A stretch of 43,176 bases of DNA, taken from Prevotella sp. P2-180 (GTDB lineage Bacteria > Bacteroidota > Bacteroidia > Bacteroidales > Bacteroidaceae). The position numbers were made by a program, and so were the translations under genes. The notes under the pieces are model-generated. The model saw only the letters and a program-made list of their open reading frames with translations, was not told the DNA's origin and searched no databases. The stretch lies in contig NZ_NPJI01000008.1 of the NCBI RefSeq assembly GCF_002251435.1, positions 1 through 43,176 of the forward strand. The letters run 5' to 3'. Below are positions 32,192 to 40,598 of the stretch, one piece after another (position 1 is the first letter of the stretch; the number at the start of each line of letters is the position of its first letter).

Positions 32192-33364
32192 ATGGCAGAA
32201 TCGAATTTCGTTGATTATGTGAAGATATATTGCCGCTCGGGAAAGGGCGGCAAAGGGTCGATGCACTTGCGTCATGTGAAATACAATCCCAACGGCGGAC
32301 CTGACGGAGGCGACGGCGGTAAGGGTGGAAGCATCTATCTTAGAGGCAACCATAACTACTGGACACTGCTCCACCTGAAATATGAACGCCACATTTTTGC
32401 TGAACATGGAGGTAACGGCGGACGAGACAAATGTCACGGAACCGACGGAAAGGACGTTTACATAGACGTGCCATGCGGTACGGTGGTATATAACGCCGAG
32501 ACAGGAAAATATGTATGCGACGTGGCTTACGACGGACAGGAGGTGCTGCTGCTGAAGGGAGGACGAGGCGGACTGGGAAACTTCCAGTTCCGAACAGCCA
32601 CCAACCAGGCTCCACGCTATGCACAGCCTGGAGAGCCGATGCAGGAGATGACCATCATTCTCGAGCTTAAGCTACTGGCCGATGTGGGACTCGTGGGATT
32701 TCCGAATGCCGGCAAGTCGACACTGCTCTCCGCTCTCTCGAGCGCAAGGCCAAAGATAGCCAACTATCCGTTCACCACGCTTGAACCATCTCTCGGCATC
32801 GTTGGCTACCGCGACCATAAGTCGTTTGTGATGGCTGACATTCCTGGCATCATTGAGGGTGCGAGCGAAGGAAAGGGACTGGGACTACGTTTCCTAAGAC
32901 ACATCGAGCGCAACTCACTGCTGCTATTCATGGTGCCCGGCGACACCGACGACATAAAAAAGGAATATGAGATACTTCTCAACGAGCTACGCAACTTCAA
33001 TCCCGACCTGCTCGACAAGCATCGCGTGCTGGCAGTGACGAAATGCGACCTGCTGGACGAGGAACTCATAGAGATGCTCAAAGAGACACTGCCCGACGAT
33101 CTGCCGGTGGTGTTCATTTCGTCGGTGGCAAATATGGGACTGACAGAACTGAAAGACTTGCTGTGGAAGGAACTCAACAGCGAAAGCAACAAGTTGCAGG
33201 CCATCACGCAGGAGGACATCATCGTTCACCGCGACAAGGACATGACCCGATTTGCCGCAGAGATGGAGGAAGAAGGCGAGGACGAGGATATTGAATATAT
33301 TGACGTTGAGGATATTGACGAACTCGACGACTTTGAGTACGAAGAAGAAGAAAATGAAGAGTGA
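32192..33364 (+). CDS. obg: GTPase Obg
   Basis: A 390-aa essential GTPase acting in ribosome assembly and growth control. The N-terminal Obg fold (residues 1-158) is glycine-rich ([39 protein letters not shown]). The G domain follows with G1 GFPNAGKST near 168, switch region [12 protein letters not shown]3 [13 protein letters not shown]4 TKCD and G5 SSV. Instead of an OCT domain the protein ends in a very acidic tail (about 28 residues, mostly Asp and Glu), as in other Bacteroidetes Obg proteins. It is the first gene of a plus-strand set with pgeF and the M23 gene. Confidence 0.95.
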   Translation: MAESNFVDYVKIYCRSGKGGKGSMHLRHVKYNPNGGPDGGDGGKGGSIYLRGNHNYWTLLHLKYERHIFAEHGGNGGRDKCHGTDGKDVYIDVPCGTVVYNAETGKYVCDVAYDGQEVLLLKGGRGGLGNFQFRTATNQAPRYAQPGEPMQEMTIILELKLLADVGLVGFPNAGKSTLLSALSSARPKIANYPFTTLEPSLGIVGYRDHKSFVMADIPGIIEGASEGKGLGLRFLRHIERNSLLLFMVPGDTDDIKKEYEILLNELRNFNPDLLDKHRVLAVTKCDLLDEELIEMLKETLPDDLPVVFISSVANMGLTELKDLLWKELNSESNKLQAITQEDIIVHRDKDMTRFAAEMEEEGEDEDIEYIDVEDIDELDDFEYEEEENEE

Positions 33365-33367
33365 AGA

Positions 33368-34153
33368 ATGAAGAATGAGGAATTCGTACCACGGTTGCAC
33401 TATTATAAAGAGGGCGAAGCGGTATTTTTCTCTACTACACGCCATGGAGGAGTGAGCCAAGGGGAATATGCGGAGTTTAACATAAACGAGTATTGCGGCG
33501 ACTTGGCGGAGAATATTGCAGTCAACCGAAGGGCGTTGTGTGACGAATTAGGAATAGACGAGGCGCATCTTGTAATGCCACACCAGACCCACGGAGTGGA
33601 GGTGAGGCAGATTGCAGCTGACTTCATATGCCTGCCCGACAACATCAGACGGATGATTCTCGAAGGGGTGGATGCCGTAATGACCAACGAAAGCGGCATC
33701 TGCATCGGAGTGTCAACAGCCGACTGTATACCTATTATTATATATGACGAGCCGCATCATGCAGTGGCAGTGGTTCATGCTGGATGGCGGGGAACTGTGG
33801 CACGAATAGTAGAGAAGGCGGTCAAGGCTATGGCCGTGGCATATAAGAGTGAGCCACAGGACTTGCGTTGCGTCATAGGGCCGGGAATATCGTTCGATGC
33901 CTTTGAAGTGGGAATGGAAGTGTACGAACAGTTCCGCCAGGCTGGTTTCGAGATGGTTACGGGATTTGTTCGGGGCAAATGGCACATCGACCTTAAGGAA
34001 TGCAACCGACTGCAACTCGTGGAACTCGGCGTGAAACCGGAGGCAATAATCGTGAGTCCAATATGCACCTATAATGAAAATGCAGACTTCTTCTCAGCAC
34101 GGAGACAAGGAATAAACAGTGGCAGAATATTTACCGGAGCACTACTCCCATAA
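33368..34153 (+). CDS. pgeF: Peptidoglycan editing factor PgeF (polyphenol oxidase/laccase domain)
   Basis: A 261-aa protein of the YfiH family. PgeF removes wrongly built muropeptide precursors, and the family is also called laccase-like. The metal ligands are visible as His75 (HQTHGVEV), Cys120 (STADCIPI) and His137 (VVHAGWRG). The C-terminal signature SPICTYNENADFFSARRQG is typical. It begins three bases after the obg stop, so the two are one transcript. The next gene, an M23 endopeptidase homologue, also acts on the cell wall. Confidence 0.92.
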   Translation: MKNEEFVPRLHYYKEGEAVFFSTTRHGGVSQGEYAEFNINEYCGDLAENIAVNRRALCDELGIDEAHLVMPHQTHGVEVRQIAADFICLPDNIRRMILEGVDAVMTNESGICIGVSTADCIPIIIYDEPHHAVAVVHAGWRGTVARIVEKAVKAMAVAYKSEPQDLRCVIGPGISFDAFEVGMEVYEQFRQAGFEMVTGFVRGKWHIDLKECNRLQLVELGVKPEAIIVSPICTYNENADFFSARRQGINSGRIFTGALLP

Positions 34154-34188
34154 CATTTCCCACTCCTCACTACTTATAAAAAAGAATA

Positions 34189-35235
34189 ATGAAAATACGA
34201 TACCTATTATATATATATACAGTGATAATCGTCCTTACCTCAGCAGTGAAGGACGAGTTTACTGCACTCGAACGCCAGCAGATAAGCATCGAAACCCCAG
34301 GACTGTTTGACCATTCGGACGCTTTCACCATCGACTTTGGCGCTTACCGTACATCCGATTTCTCCTTCCCGCTGCCAGTGGGAAAGGCTATAATAGTGAA
34401 TGGCACCGAAATGGAAATCTCTTCGCAGAAAGGCGATGCCGTGAAAGCTATGTTTGATGGAAAGGTAAGACTCGCAAAGCATATTGCAGGACATGGCAAC
34501 GTAATTGTAGTGCGCCACGACAACGGACTTGAGACTGTATATGCACGCAACGCCGAGAACCTTGTGAAGGTGGGCGACAAGGTGGAGGCCGGACAGACCA
34601 TCGCCATTGTAGGTGGAGAAAACGGACGTACGTTTCTCACCTTTTATATAATGGTCAACGGTGGACGGTTGAACCCCGAAATGTTAGTATTCCCCAAAAG
34701 CCATAAGCTCACAAGGCGGACGCTGATGTTTAAGTTGAAGGGGAAAAACGTGGAAACAATTGTTGTGGGTGGAAACCAGAAAACGGGAAAAGCCACCGAA
34801 CAGGCTTTCTATCCGCTGCCCGACGCAAAGGTGATAAGCGCTTACGGTAAGCGAGGAGGACGAATGCACTCTGGAGTGGACATAAAGACAAAACCTAACG
34901 ACGACATTTTTGCGGCATTCGATGGTGAGGTGACCATGTCGCAACGCTATGCAGCCTATGGCAACCTCATAAAAATCAAACACAAGAACGGACTGGAGAC
35001 ATGGTACAGCCACAACTCGAAGAATCTGGTCAGTGTGGGCGACAAGGTGAAGGCCGGACAGGTGATTGCCCTCACCGGACAGACAGGCCGTGCCTCAACA
35101 GCCCACCTGCATTTCGAACTTAGGCTGAACGGTCGTGCCGTAAACCCCTCGACACTCTTCGATCATAATGCACACAAAGTGAAGGAAGATGTGTACAAAT
35201 CGTTCCAGAAAACAGGGAAACTGAGGAATAAGTAG
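34189..35235 (+). CDS. M23 (LytM) peptidase with tandem domains, the first degenerate
   Basis: A 348-aa exported protein with an N-terminal hydrophobic segment (YLLYIYTVIIVLTSAV) and two LytM-type domains. The second domain (about residues 205-325) is complete: His227/Asp231 in MHSGVD, His275 in WYSHNSK and His306/His308 in AHLHFE. The first (about 65-165) keeps the fold pattern (GHGNVIVVRHDNGLETVYAR, GDKVEAGQTIAIVG) but has Tyr-Ala-Arg where the YSH histidine belongs and YIMVNG in place of the HLHFE end, so it should lack activity. It likely cuts peptidoglycan cross-links, with the first domain as a regulatory or binding module. It is the third gene in the obg set. Confidence 0.88.
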   Translation: MKIRYLLYIYTVIIVLTSAVKDEFTALERQQISIETPGLFDHSDAFTIDFGAYRTSDFSFPLPVGKAIIVNGTEMEISSQKGDAVKAMFDGKVRLAKHIAGHGNVIVVRHDNGLETVYARNAENLVKVGDKVEAGQTIAIVGGENGRTFLTFYIMVNGGRLNPEMLVFPKSHKLTRRTLMFKLKGKNVETIVVGGNQKTGKATEQAFYPLPDAKVISAYGKRGGRMHSGVDIKTKPNDDIFAAFDGEVTMSQRYAAYGNLIKIKHKNGLETWYSHNSKNLVSVGDKVKAGQVIALTGQTGRASTAHLHFELRLNGRAVNPSTLFDHNAHKVKEDVYKSFQKTGKLRNK

Positions 35236-35308
35236 ATAAAATAGATAAAAAAGCGTATGTATATTCATGTTTTAACACTTATGTAACACATATATCAGAA
35301 TATTTAGT

Positions 35309-35317
35309 TAAATTTGC
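35309..35317 (+). promoter_or_regulatory. -7 box of the TonB receptor operon
   Basis: TAAATTTGC fits the consensus and lies 79 nt before the receptor ATG. No clear -33 box was found upstream. Confidence 0.55.
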
Positions 35318-35396
35318 ACCCGATATATCTGGCAGGCAGTCAAAAAGCCTCCGGAAATAGGTATTAGGTATTAATTTTTTAACATTCAAATTTCTT

Positions 35397-38300
35397 ATGC
35401 AAAAGAGATTGTACTTCCTAATCGCCACACTCATGCTGATGGTATCGTCGGTGGTGGCACAGGTTACTACGTCTGGGTTGTCTGGTAGAGTGTCGGCTGA
35501 CGGAGATGACGTCATCGGCGCTACGGTGGAAGCCGTTCACACTCCTTCAGGCACAAAGTATGTGGCAGTAACAAACGCAAAAGGTCAGTTCAACATCAAT
35601 GGTATGCGCTCTGGTGGACCTTACGAGGTGACCATAAGCTACATTGGCTTTGAGACCAAGAAGGTGCAGGGCGTTGTCCTCCAGCTTGGTGAGACCTACA
35701 ACCTCAATACGACCATGAGAGAGGACTCACAGGTGCTCGGCGAAGTGGTGGTAAAGGGAAAGGCAACAAAGCTCAACATCGAGAAGATGGGAGCATCGAC
35801 CAACGTCACAAGCGCACAAATCACGGCTCTGCCTACTGTCAGCCGCTCTATTACCGACGTTACGCGCCTCTCTCCTTACGGAGGTAACGGAATGACATTC
35901 CAGGGGTCTGACGGACGTACGGCAAACTTCACAGTAGATGGTGCCGACTTCAACAACAACTTCGGTCTTTCATCGGCTCTCCCTGGTGGTGGCAATCCAA
36001 TCTCACTTGATGCCATCGAGGAACTCCAGGTGGTCATCTCGCCATTCGACGTGCGTCAGACAAACTTCATCGGTGGTGGAGTGAATGCCGTGACCAAGTC
36101 GGGTACCAACACATTTAAGGGTACTGCGTATGTTTATCACAGAAACGAAAACATGCGTGGCGACGCCGTGGACCGCGAGCAGATACAGAGTGCCCGTGAG
36201 AAAGACCAGCAGACCACATACGGTTTCACCCTCGGCGGACCAATCATCAAGGACAAGCTATTCTTCTTCGCCAATGGAGAGTATATTAAGACTCCAACCA
36301 TTGCTAACCGCTGGAGAGCTTCGCAAGATGGTGTTGCCGATGCCGACAACTTCATTTCCAAGTGTACGGAATACGACCTTCAGCGAGTGAGCGAGCATGT
36401 GAAGAACAAGTACGGATATGACACAGGCTCTTGGACCAGTTTCCCGGCTGACGAGAAAAACTACAAGATTCTTGCCCGCATCGACTGGAACATCAACGAC
36501 AACCATCACCTCGCGCTGCGTTACAACCATACCAACAACACCAACTGGAGTGCACCAAACGCTTCTTCAATGGACGGTGGTTCGCGTTCGGCTTATGCAC
36601 GTACATCGCAGTATGCAATGTCGTATGCCAACTCAATGTACTCGATAAAGAATCTCGTACACTCTTTGTCATTCGACCTGAACAGCCGCTTCGGCGACAA
36701 TATATCAAACCAGTTCCTCGCTACTTTCTCTAAACTCGACGACGTGCGTGGAACTGACTCTTCCGAATTCCCCTTCATCGACATTCTTGATGGTTCGGGC
36801 GACACTAACAACTACATAGCTCTTGGCTATGAGCTGTTTACATATAACAACGCCGTACACAACACAGTGTGGAACGTGAAGGATGACGTGACCTTCTATC
36901 TCGGCAACCACAAACTCATGGGTGGCGTAAGCTATGAACACCAAATGGCCGACAACCAGTATATGCGAAACGGTACTGGCTACTATCGTTACAACAGTGT
37001 TGACGACTTCATCAACGGTGCCGCTCCTGAAATCGTATGTCTCACCTATGGCTACAATGGCGAGTCGAGTCCTGCTGCACGAGTGACATTCAACAAACTC
37101 GGCTTCTATGCACAAGACGAGTGGAACGCCACCGACAACTTCAAACTCACGGCGGGAATACGTTTCGACGGATTGTTCTTCGACAACGCCGACCTGATGA
37201 CCAACAACGCCGTGCTCGAACTTGACTACTTTGGCCGCCACGTTGACACAGGAAAATGGCCTGACTCACGATTCTCCATATCTCCACGTGTAGGATTCAC
37301 ATGGGACGTACTCGGCGACAGAAGCCTTAAGGTACGCGGAGGTACCGGACTCTTCCAGGGTCGTCTGCCGCTCGTGTTCTTCACCAATATGCCTACAAAC
37401 GGTGGTATGGTGCAGTATCAGGCACAGCTCAATGCAACAGGAGTAAAGGGAACCAAAGTCGACATGAGCCAGTTTGAAGGAGGTCTTGTTACCGATGCCA
37501 ACGGCAACGCCTCTATCGCAGCCCTGCGCGACAAAATCATATCTATGGGATTCCCAACTACCATCACTCCTGAAGAAGGAGCAATACCTTCAACCATTTG
37601 CGGCGTTGATCCCGATTTCAAGATGCCACAGGTGTGGAAGTCTTCAATAGCTATCGACTACCAGCTGCCAGTGTCATTCCCGTTCACCATCACAGGAGAG
37701 TATATCTACAACAAGACTCTCAATGCTGCCATGATCAAAGACTGGGCAGTGCCTGACGTGACTAATTTCCCACGACTGAACGGTGCCGACAACCGCGCCA
37801 TATTCCCTAAGGGATTCCAGACCCTGCAGAGCGCATACGTGCTTGAGAACACTAGCCGAGGCTACGGATGGTCGGCAAGCATCCAACTTAACGCGCAACC
37901 ATTTGAGTGGCTTAGCCTTATGGCTGCCTACACTCACTCTGTAAGCAAGGAAGTGACCAGCCTCCCTGGCTCAAATGCAGCATCGGTGCTCAACTATGTG
38001 TCAACAGTGGAAGGTCCTAACAACATGCACCTCCATAACTCACAGAACGTGACACCAGACCGATTCGTCTTCTCCGTAACCAACAACGACAGCCACGGCA
38101 ACCACTTGAGCCTTATCTACGAGACATGGCGCGGCGGCTACAACTACTCGTACATGATGATGAATGACATCAACGGTGACGGCTATAACTACGATGCACT
38201 GTATATACCAACAGACCAGCAGGTTGCCAACGGCGAGTTCCGCTTCGTGTCAGAAGACGACAAGACCCGCTTTATGGACTTCGTGCACAATGACGGCTAT

Positions 38301-38669
38301 CTGAGCAAGCACCAGGGCGAATATGCAGAGGCATACAGCCTCTACAACCCATGGGTTCATCGTGTTGACATAAGCTACAAGCATGACTTTACACTCAATG
38401 TGGGAAGAACAAAGCATACCCTTCAGCTCAGCTGCGACGTGAAGAATGTACTCAACCTCTTCAACTCGAAGTGGGGCGTGAGCAAGTATCTCAATCCGGA
38501 GATTGGTTCTGACCCACGAATCCTGAAGTATGAGGGCGTTGACAAGCAAGGATATGCTACATTCTCTACACCAGAAGCCATCAACGGTAATACTCAGACA
38601 TGGACCCTCAATCATGCCGTGGGACAGTGCTGGTATGCTTCTGTCGGTATCAAGTACATTTTCAACTAA
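35397..38669 (+). CDS. Oar-type TonB-dependent outer-membrane receptor
   Basis: A 1,090-aa receptor. The signal peptide ends near LMLMVSSVVAQ. A carboxypeptidase-regulatory-like domain spans about residues 25-110 (LSGRVSADGDDVIGATVEA, ITISYIGFE-like strand). The plug follows (QITALPTVSRSITDVTRLSP, VDGADFNNNFG, DAIEELQVVISPFDVRQTNF), then the barrel, ending YASVGIKYIFN. The plug phrase 'GGGVNAVTKSGTN' is the Oar/OmpA-related pattern, not the SusC pattern, and no SusD gene lies nearby. The next gene, an OB/BACON lipoprotein, is probably its surface partner. The substrate is unknown; peptides or surface assembly are known roles of Oar relatives. Confidence 0.9.
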   Translation: MQKRLYFLIATLMLMVSSVVAQVTTSGLSGRVSADGDDVIGATVEAVHTPSGTKYVAVTNAKGQFNINGMRSGGPYEVTISYIGFETKKVQGVVLQLGETYNLNTTMREDSQVLGEVVVKGKATKLNIEKMGASTNVTSAQITALPTVSRSITDVTRLSPYGGNGMTFQGSDGRTANFTVDGADFNNNFGLSSALPGGGNPISLDAIEELQVVISPFDVRQTNFIGGGVNAVTKSGTNTFKGTAYVYHRNENMRGDAVDREQIQSAREKDQQTTYGFTLGGPIIKDKLFFFANGEYIKTPTIANRWRASQDGVADADNFISKCTEYDLQRVSEHVKNKYGYDTGSWTSFPADEKNYKILARIDWNINDNHHLALRYNHTNNTNWSAPNASSMDGGSRSAYARTSQYAMSYANSMYSIKNLVHSLSFDLNSRFGDNISNQFLATFSKLDDVRGTDSSEFPFIDILDGSGDTNNYIALGYELFTYNNAVHNTVWNVKDDVTFYLGNHKLMGGVSYEHQMADNQYMRNGTGYYRYNSVDDFINGAAPEIVCLTYGYNGESSPAARVTFNKLGFYAQDEWNATDNFKLTAGIRFDGLFFDNADLMTNNAVLELDYFGRHVDTGKWPDSRFSISPRVGFTWDVLGDRSLKVRGGTGLFQGRLPLVFFTNMPTNGGMVQYQAQLNATGVKGTKVDMSQFEGGLVTDANGNASIAALRDKIISMGFPTTITPEEGAIPSTICGVDPDFKMPQVWKSSIAIDYQLPVSFPFTITGEYIYNKTLNAAMIKDWAVPDVTNFPRLNGADNRAIFPKGFQTLQSAYVLENTSRGYGWSASIQLNAQPFEWLSLMAAYTHSVSKEVTSLPGSNAASVLNYVSTVEGPNNMHLHNSQNVTPDRFVFSVTNNDSHGNHLSLIYETWRGGYNYSYMMMNDINGDGYNYDALYIPTDQQVANGEFRFVSEDDKTRFMDFVHNDGYLSKHQGEYAEAYSLYNPWVHRVDISYKHDFTLNVGRTKHTLQLSCDVKNVLNLFNSKWGVSKYLNPEIGSDPRILKYEGVDKQGYATFSTPEAINGNTQTWTLNHAVGQCWYASVGIKYIFN

Positions 38670-38685
38670 TAAGAGAACAAAAAAT

Positions 38686-40185
38686 ATGAAACTGAAATAT
38701 TTCTTCCCGATGGTCATCGCGGCTCTTGCAACATTTGTAACGAGCTGCTCTGATGAAGATGTCGTGAGCTATCTCGACAATGTTCGTGTCACCTCTTCTT
38801 ACGTGGCACTGCCTGCAGAAGGAGGCTCGACAAGCATAGATGTAACTGCCTCTGGAGATTGGACTATATCTGACATACCTGAATGGGTGACTGTGTCGCC
38901 AACATCTGGCTCTGGCAATACTACCGTAACCTTCACTGCACCAGCAACTTCAAAGTCGAATGAGGCGTATGTCACTATTGAGTGCAACGGCGACAAGCAG
39001 ATGCTGAAGGTAATGCAGATGGCAGAGAAGGTGGAACTGGCTGTCTCTACTTGTGCTGAAGTAAACAAGGGTTCTGACAACGTCAGCTACCGTATTAAGG
39101 GTGCTGTGACAAAGATTGAGAACACCACATACGGAAACATGTACATCAACGATGGTACTGGCGAGGTGTATATTTATGGTACTCTCGACGCTAAGGGAGC
39201 TGAGAAAAACTTCTCTTCCCTCGGTATTGAGGTTGGTGATGTGGTGGACTGTGAGGGTCCAAGAGTTACCCACAATGGTACTATAGAACTTAAGAATGTT
39301 ACCGTGAACAGCATCACAAAGTCGCTCATCAAAGTTGACTCTACATACGTGGCTGGAGAAATGGGCAACACACTGCCTCTCGAAGGAGGTGAACTCACTG
39401 CCTACGTATCATGCAAGGGCAAGGGCGTGTCGGTTGACATTCCTGAGGATGCCAAGGACTGGCTCTCTATCGCTGCCATCAGAAACGGCGGTACGGAGGT
39501 TGTGTTCAAGGCTGCTCCTAACACGGGCGGCGACCGCAGCACCACAATTACCTTCACCACCACCGACGGCAAAAAGGAGTACACTTCTAAGGTTGACATC
39601 GCCCAGAAGGGTGCCATCGTGCCGGTTTCCGTGGCTGATTTTATTGCCACAGAGGTAGGTAATGCACAGTATCGCCTGACTGGTCTTGTAACAAAGGTTG
39701 ACGACGCCGCCTCTGGCAAGTACTATATCAGCGACTACACTGGTCAGGTATATGTTTATAAGGCATCTGGCGAAGTCGCTCTTAATGATGTAGTTACTAT
39801 CGTTGGTAAGCATGCCGAATATAAGGGTACACCTCAGGTGGGTAGTGGAAAGCTCGAGGAAATATGCGCCTCTGCTGAGCCTATCTCACTTGCCGACTTC
39901 AATGCTGCTGAGGACAGCAACGACAAGTTCTATGTCCTTACCGGTAAGATAACGGAGATTGCCAACGACAAGTATGGCAATGTATATATCGAGGATGAGA
40001 CAGGTGAGAAAGTTTATCTCTATGGAGTATATGGCGACTGGACAGGTGAAAACAAGCAGTACTTCATTAAGGACAATGCAATCGCTGTTGGCGACACCAT
40101 CACTGTAGTGACCATCAAGACATCAAATAAGAATGCTCCTCAAGGCAAGAACGCTGTTTGCTTCGGCGTAAAAAAGGCTGAATAA
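38686..40185 (+). CDS. BACON and OB-fold (DUF5689-like) surface lipoprotein
   Basis: A 499-aa lipoprotein. The signal peptide ends in the lipobox TFVTSC with Cys21. Residues 35-105 form a BACON domain (VALPAEGGSTSIDVTASGDW then SGSGNTTVTFTA). An OB-fold-like module of the YhcR type follows (about 115-210, VSYRIKGAVTKIENTTYGNM then VYIYG). A second BACON-like domain comes next (about 220-310), then two more OB-like modules (about 315-405 and 410-497, YVLTGKITEIANDKYGNVYI). The start at 38686 is 16 nt after the receptor stop and gives a proper lipoprotein signal. It is likely outer-membrane and surface-exposed and works with the TonB receptor. OB-like modules may bind nucleic acid or glycans; this is not proven. 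Confidence 0.88.
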   Translation: MKLKYFFPMVIAALATFVTSCSDEDVVSYLDNVRVTSSYVALPAEGGSTSIDVTASGDWTISDIPEWVTVSPTSGSGNTTVTFTAPATSKSNEAYVTIECNGDKQMLKVMQMAEKVELAVSTCAEVNKGSDNVSYRIKGAVTKIENTTYGNMYINDGTGEVYIYGTLDAKGAEKNFSSLGIEVGDVVDCEGPRVTHNGTIELKNVTVNSITKSLIKVDSTYVAGEMGNTLPLEGGELTAYVSCKGKGVSVDIPEDAKDWLSIAAIRNGGTEVVFKAAPNTGGDRSTTITFTTTDGKKEYTSKVDIAQKGAIVPVSVADFIATEVGNAQYRLTGLVTKVDDAASGKYYISDYTGQVYVYKASGEVALNDVVTIVGKHAEYKGTPQVGSGKLEEICASAEPISLADFNAAEDSNDKFYVLTGKITEIANDKYGNVYIEDETGEKVYLYGVYGDWTGENKQYFIKDNAIAVGDTITVVTIKTSNKNAPQGKNAVCFGVKKAE

Positions 40186-40213
40186 TACGTCCTTTAGTTA
40201 ATCTATATTATTT

Positions 40214-40253
40214 CGGCGACATAACCCTAATAGGTGTTATGGCGCCGATTTTT
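40214..40253 (+). terminator. Terminator of the TonB receptor operon
   Basis: CGGCGACATAAC (40214-40225) pairs with GTTATGGCGCCG (40236-40247) with one mismatch, followed by a T-run. Confidence 0.75.
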
Positions 40254-40320
40254 ATTGCTTTTGCTGTTTTTCCCCTTTTATTTCTTGTGAATATTGAATA
40301 AATAGTGTATCTTCGCACCA

Positions 40321-40422
40321 ATTATTCATATAGCATATATCTACGACCTGCTCGGTCGTCGGCGCAATGAGCGGACCAAAGGGCTGGTTATCGTGAATGG
40401 GAAGAAAGCATTTAGAAATTAA
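40321..40422 (+). pseudogene. Orphan C-terminal sorting-tail remnant
   Basis: In one frame the DNA reads IYDLLGRRRNERTKGLVIVN then GKKAFRN and a stop. This is the standard Bacteroidetes C-terminal secretion tail (IYDLxGRR...KGLYIVNGKK). There is no protein in front of it: upstream in-frame stops come within a few codons. It is therefore the end of a lost secreted-protein gene. The rest of 40254-40590 is AT-rich with TTTTGAC repeats (40507, 40528, 40572) and shows no gene. Confidence 0.6.
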
Positions 40423-40556
40423 GAATTAAAAATTAAGAGTGAAGGTTGAATTAAAAATAACGGTGATTTTGTAACTTTTTCGCGTTTTTAATAAACATTT
40501 TGCTGTTTTGACAAATTGTTTTTCCGTTTTGACATTCCTGTTTCCCTTTTTTCCAT

Positions 40557-40565
40557 TAACTTTGC
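40557..40565 (+). promoter_or_regulatory. -7 box of the beta-helix protein gene
   Basis: TAACTTTGC fits the consensus and lies 33 nt before the ATG at 40599. TTTTGAC at 40528-40534 may be the -33 region, but the spacing is longer than usual. Confidence 0.55.
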
Positions 40566-40598
40566 AGCGTTTTTGACAATAACTAAAATAATAACGAT

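Noticed and set aside
38530..38685. N-terminal extension of the BACON/OB lipoprotein frame
   Set aside because: It overlaps the receptor gene; the start at 38686 gives a proper lipoprotein signal with a lipobox cysteine.
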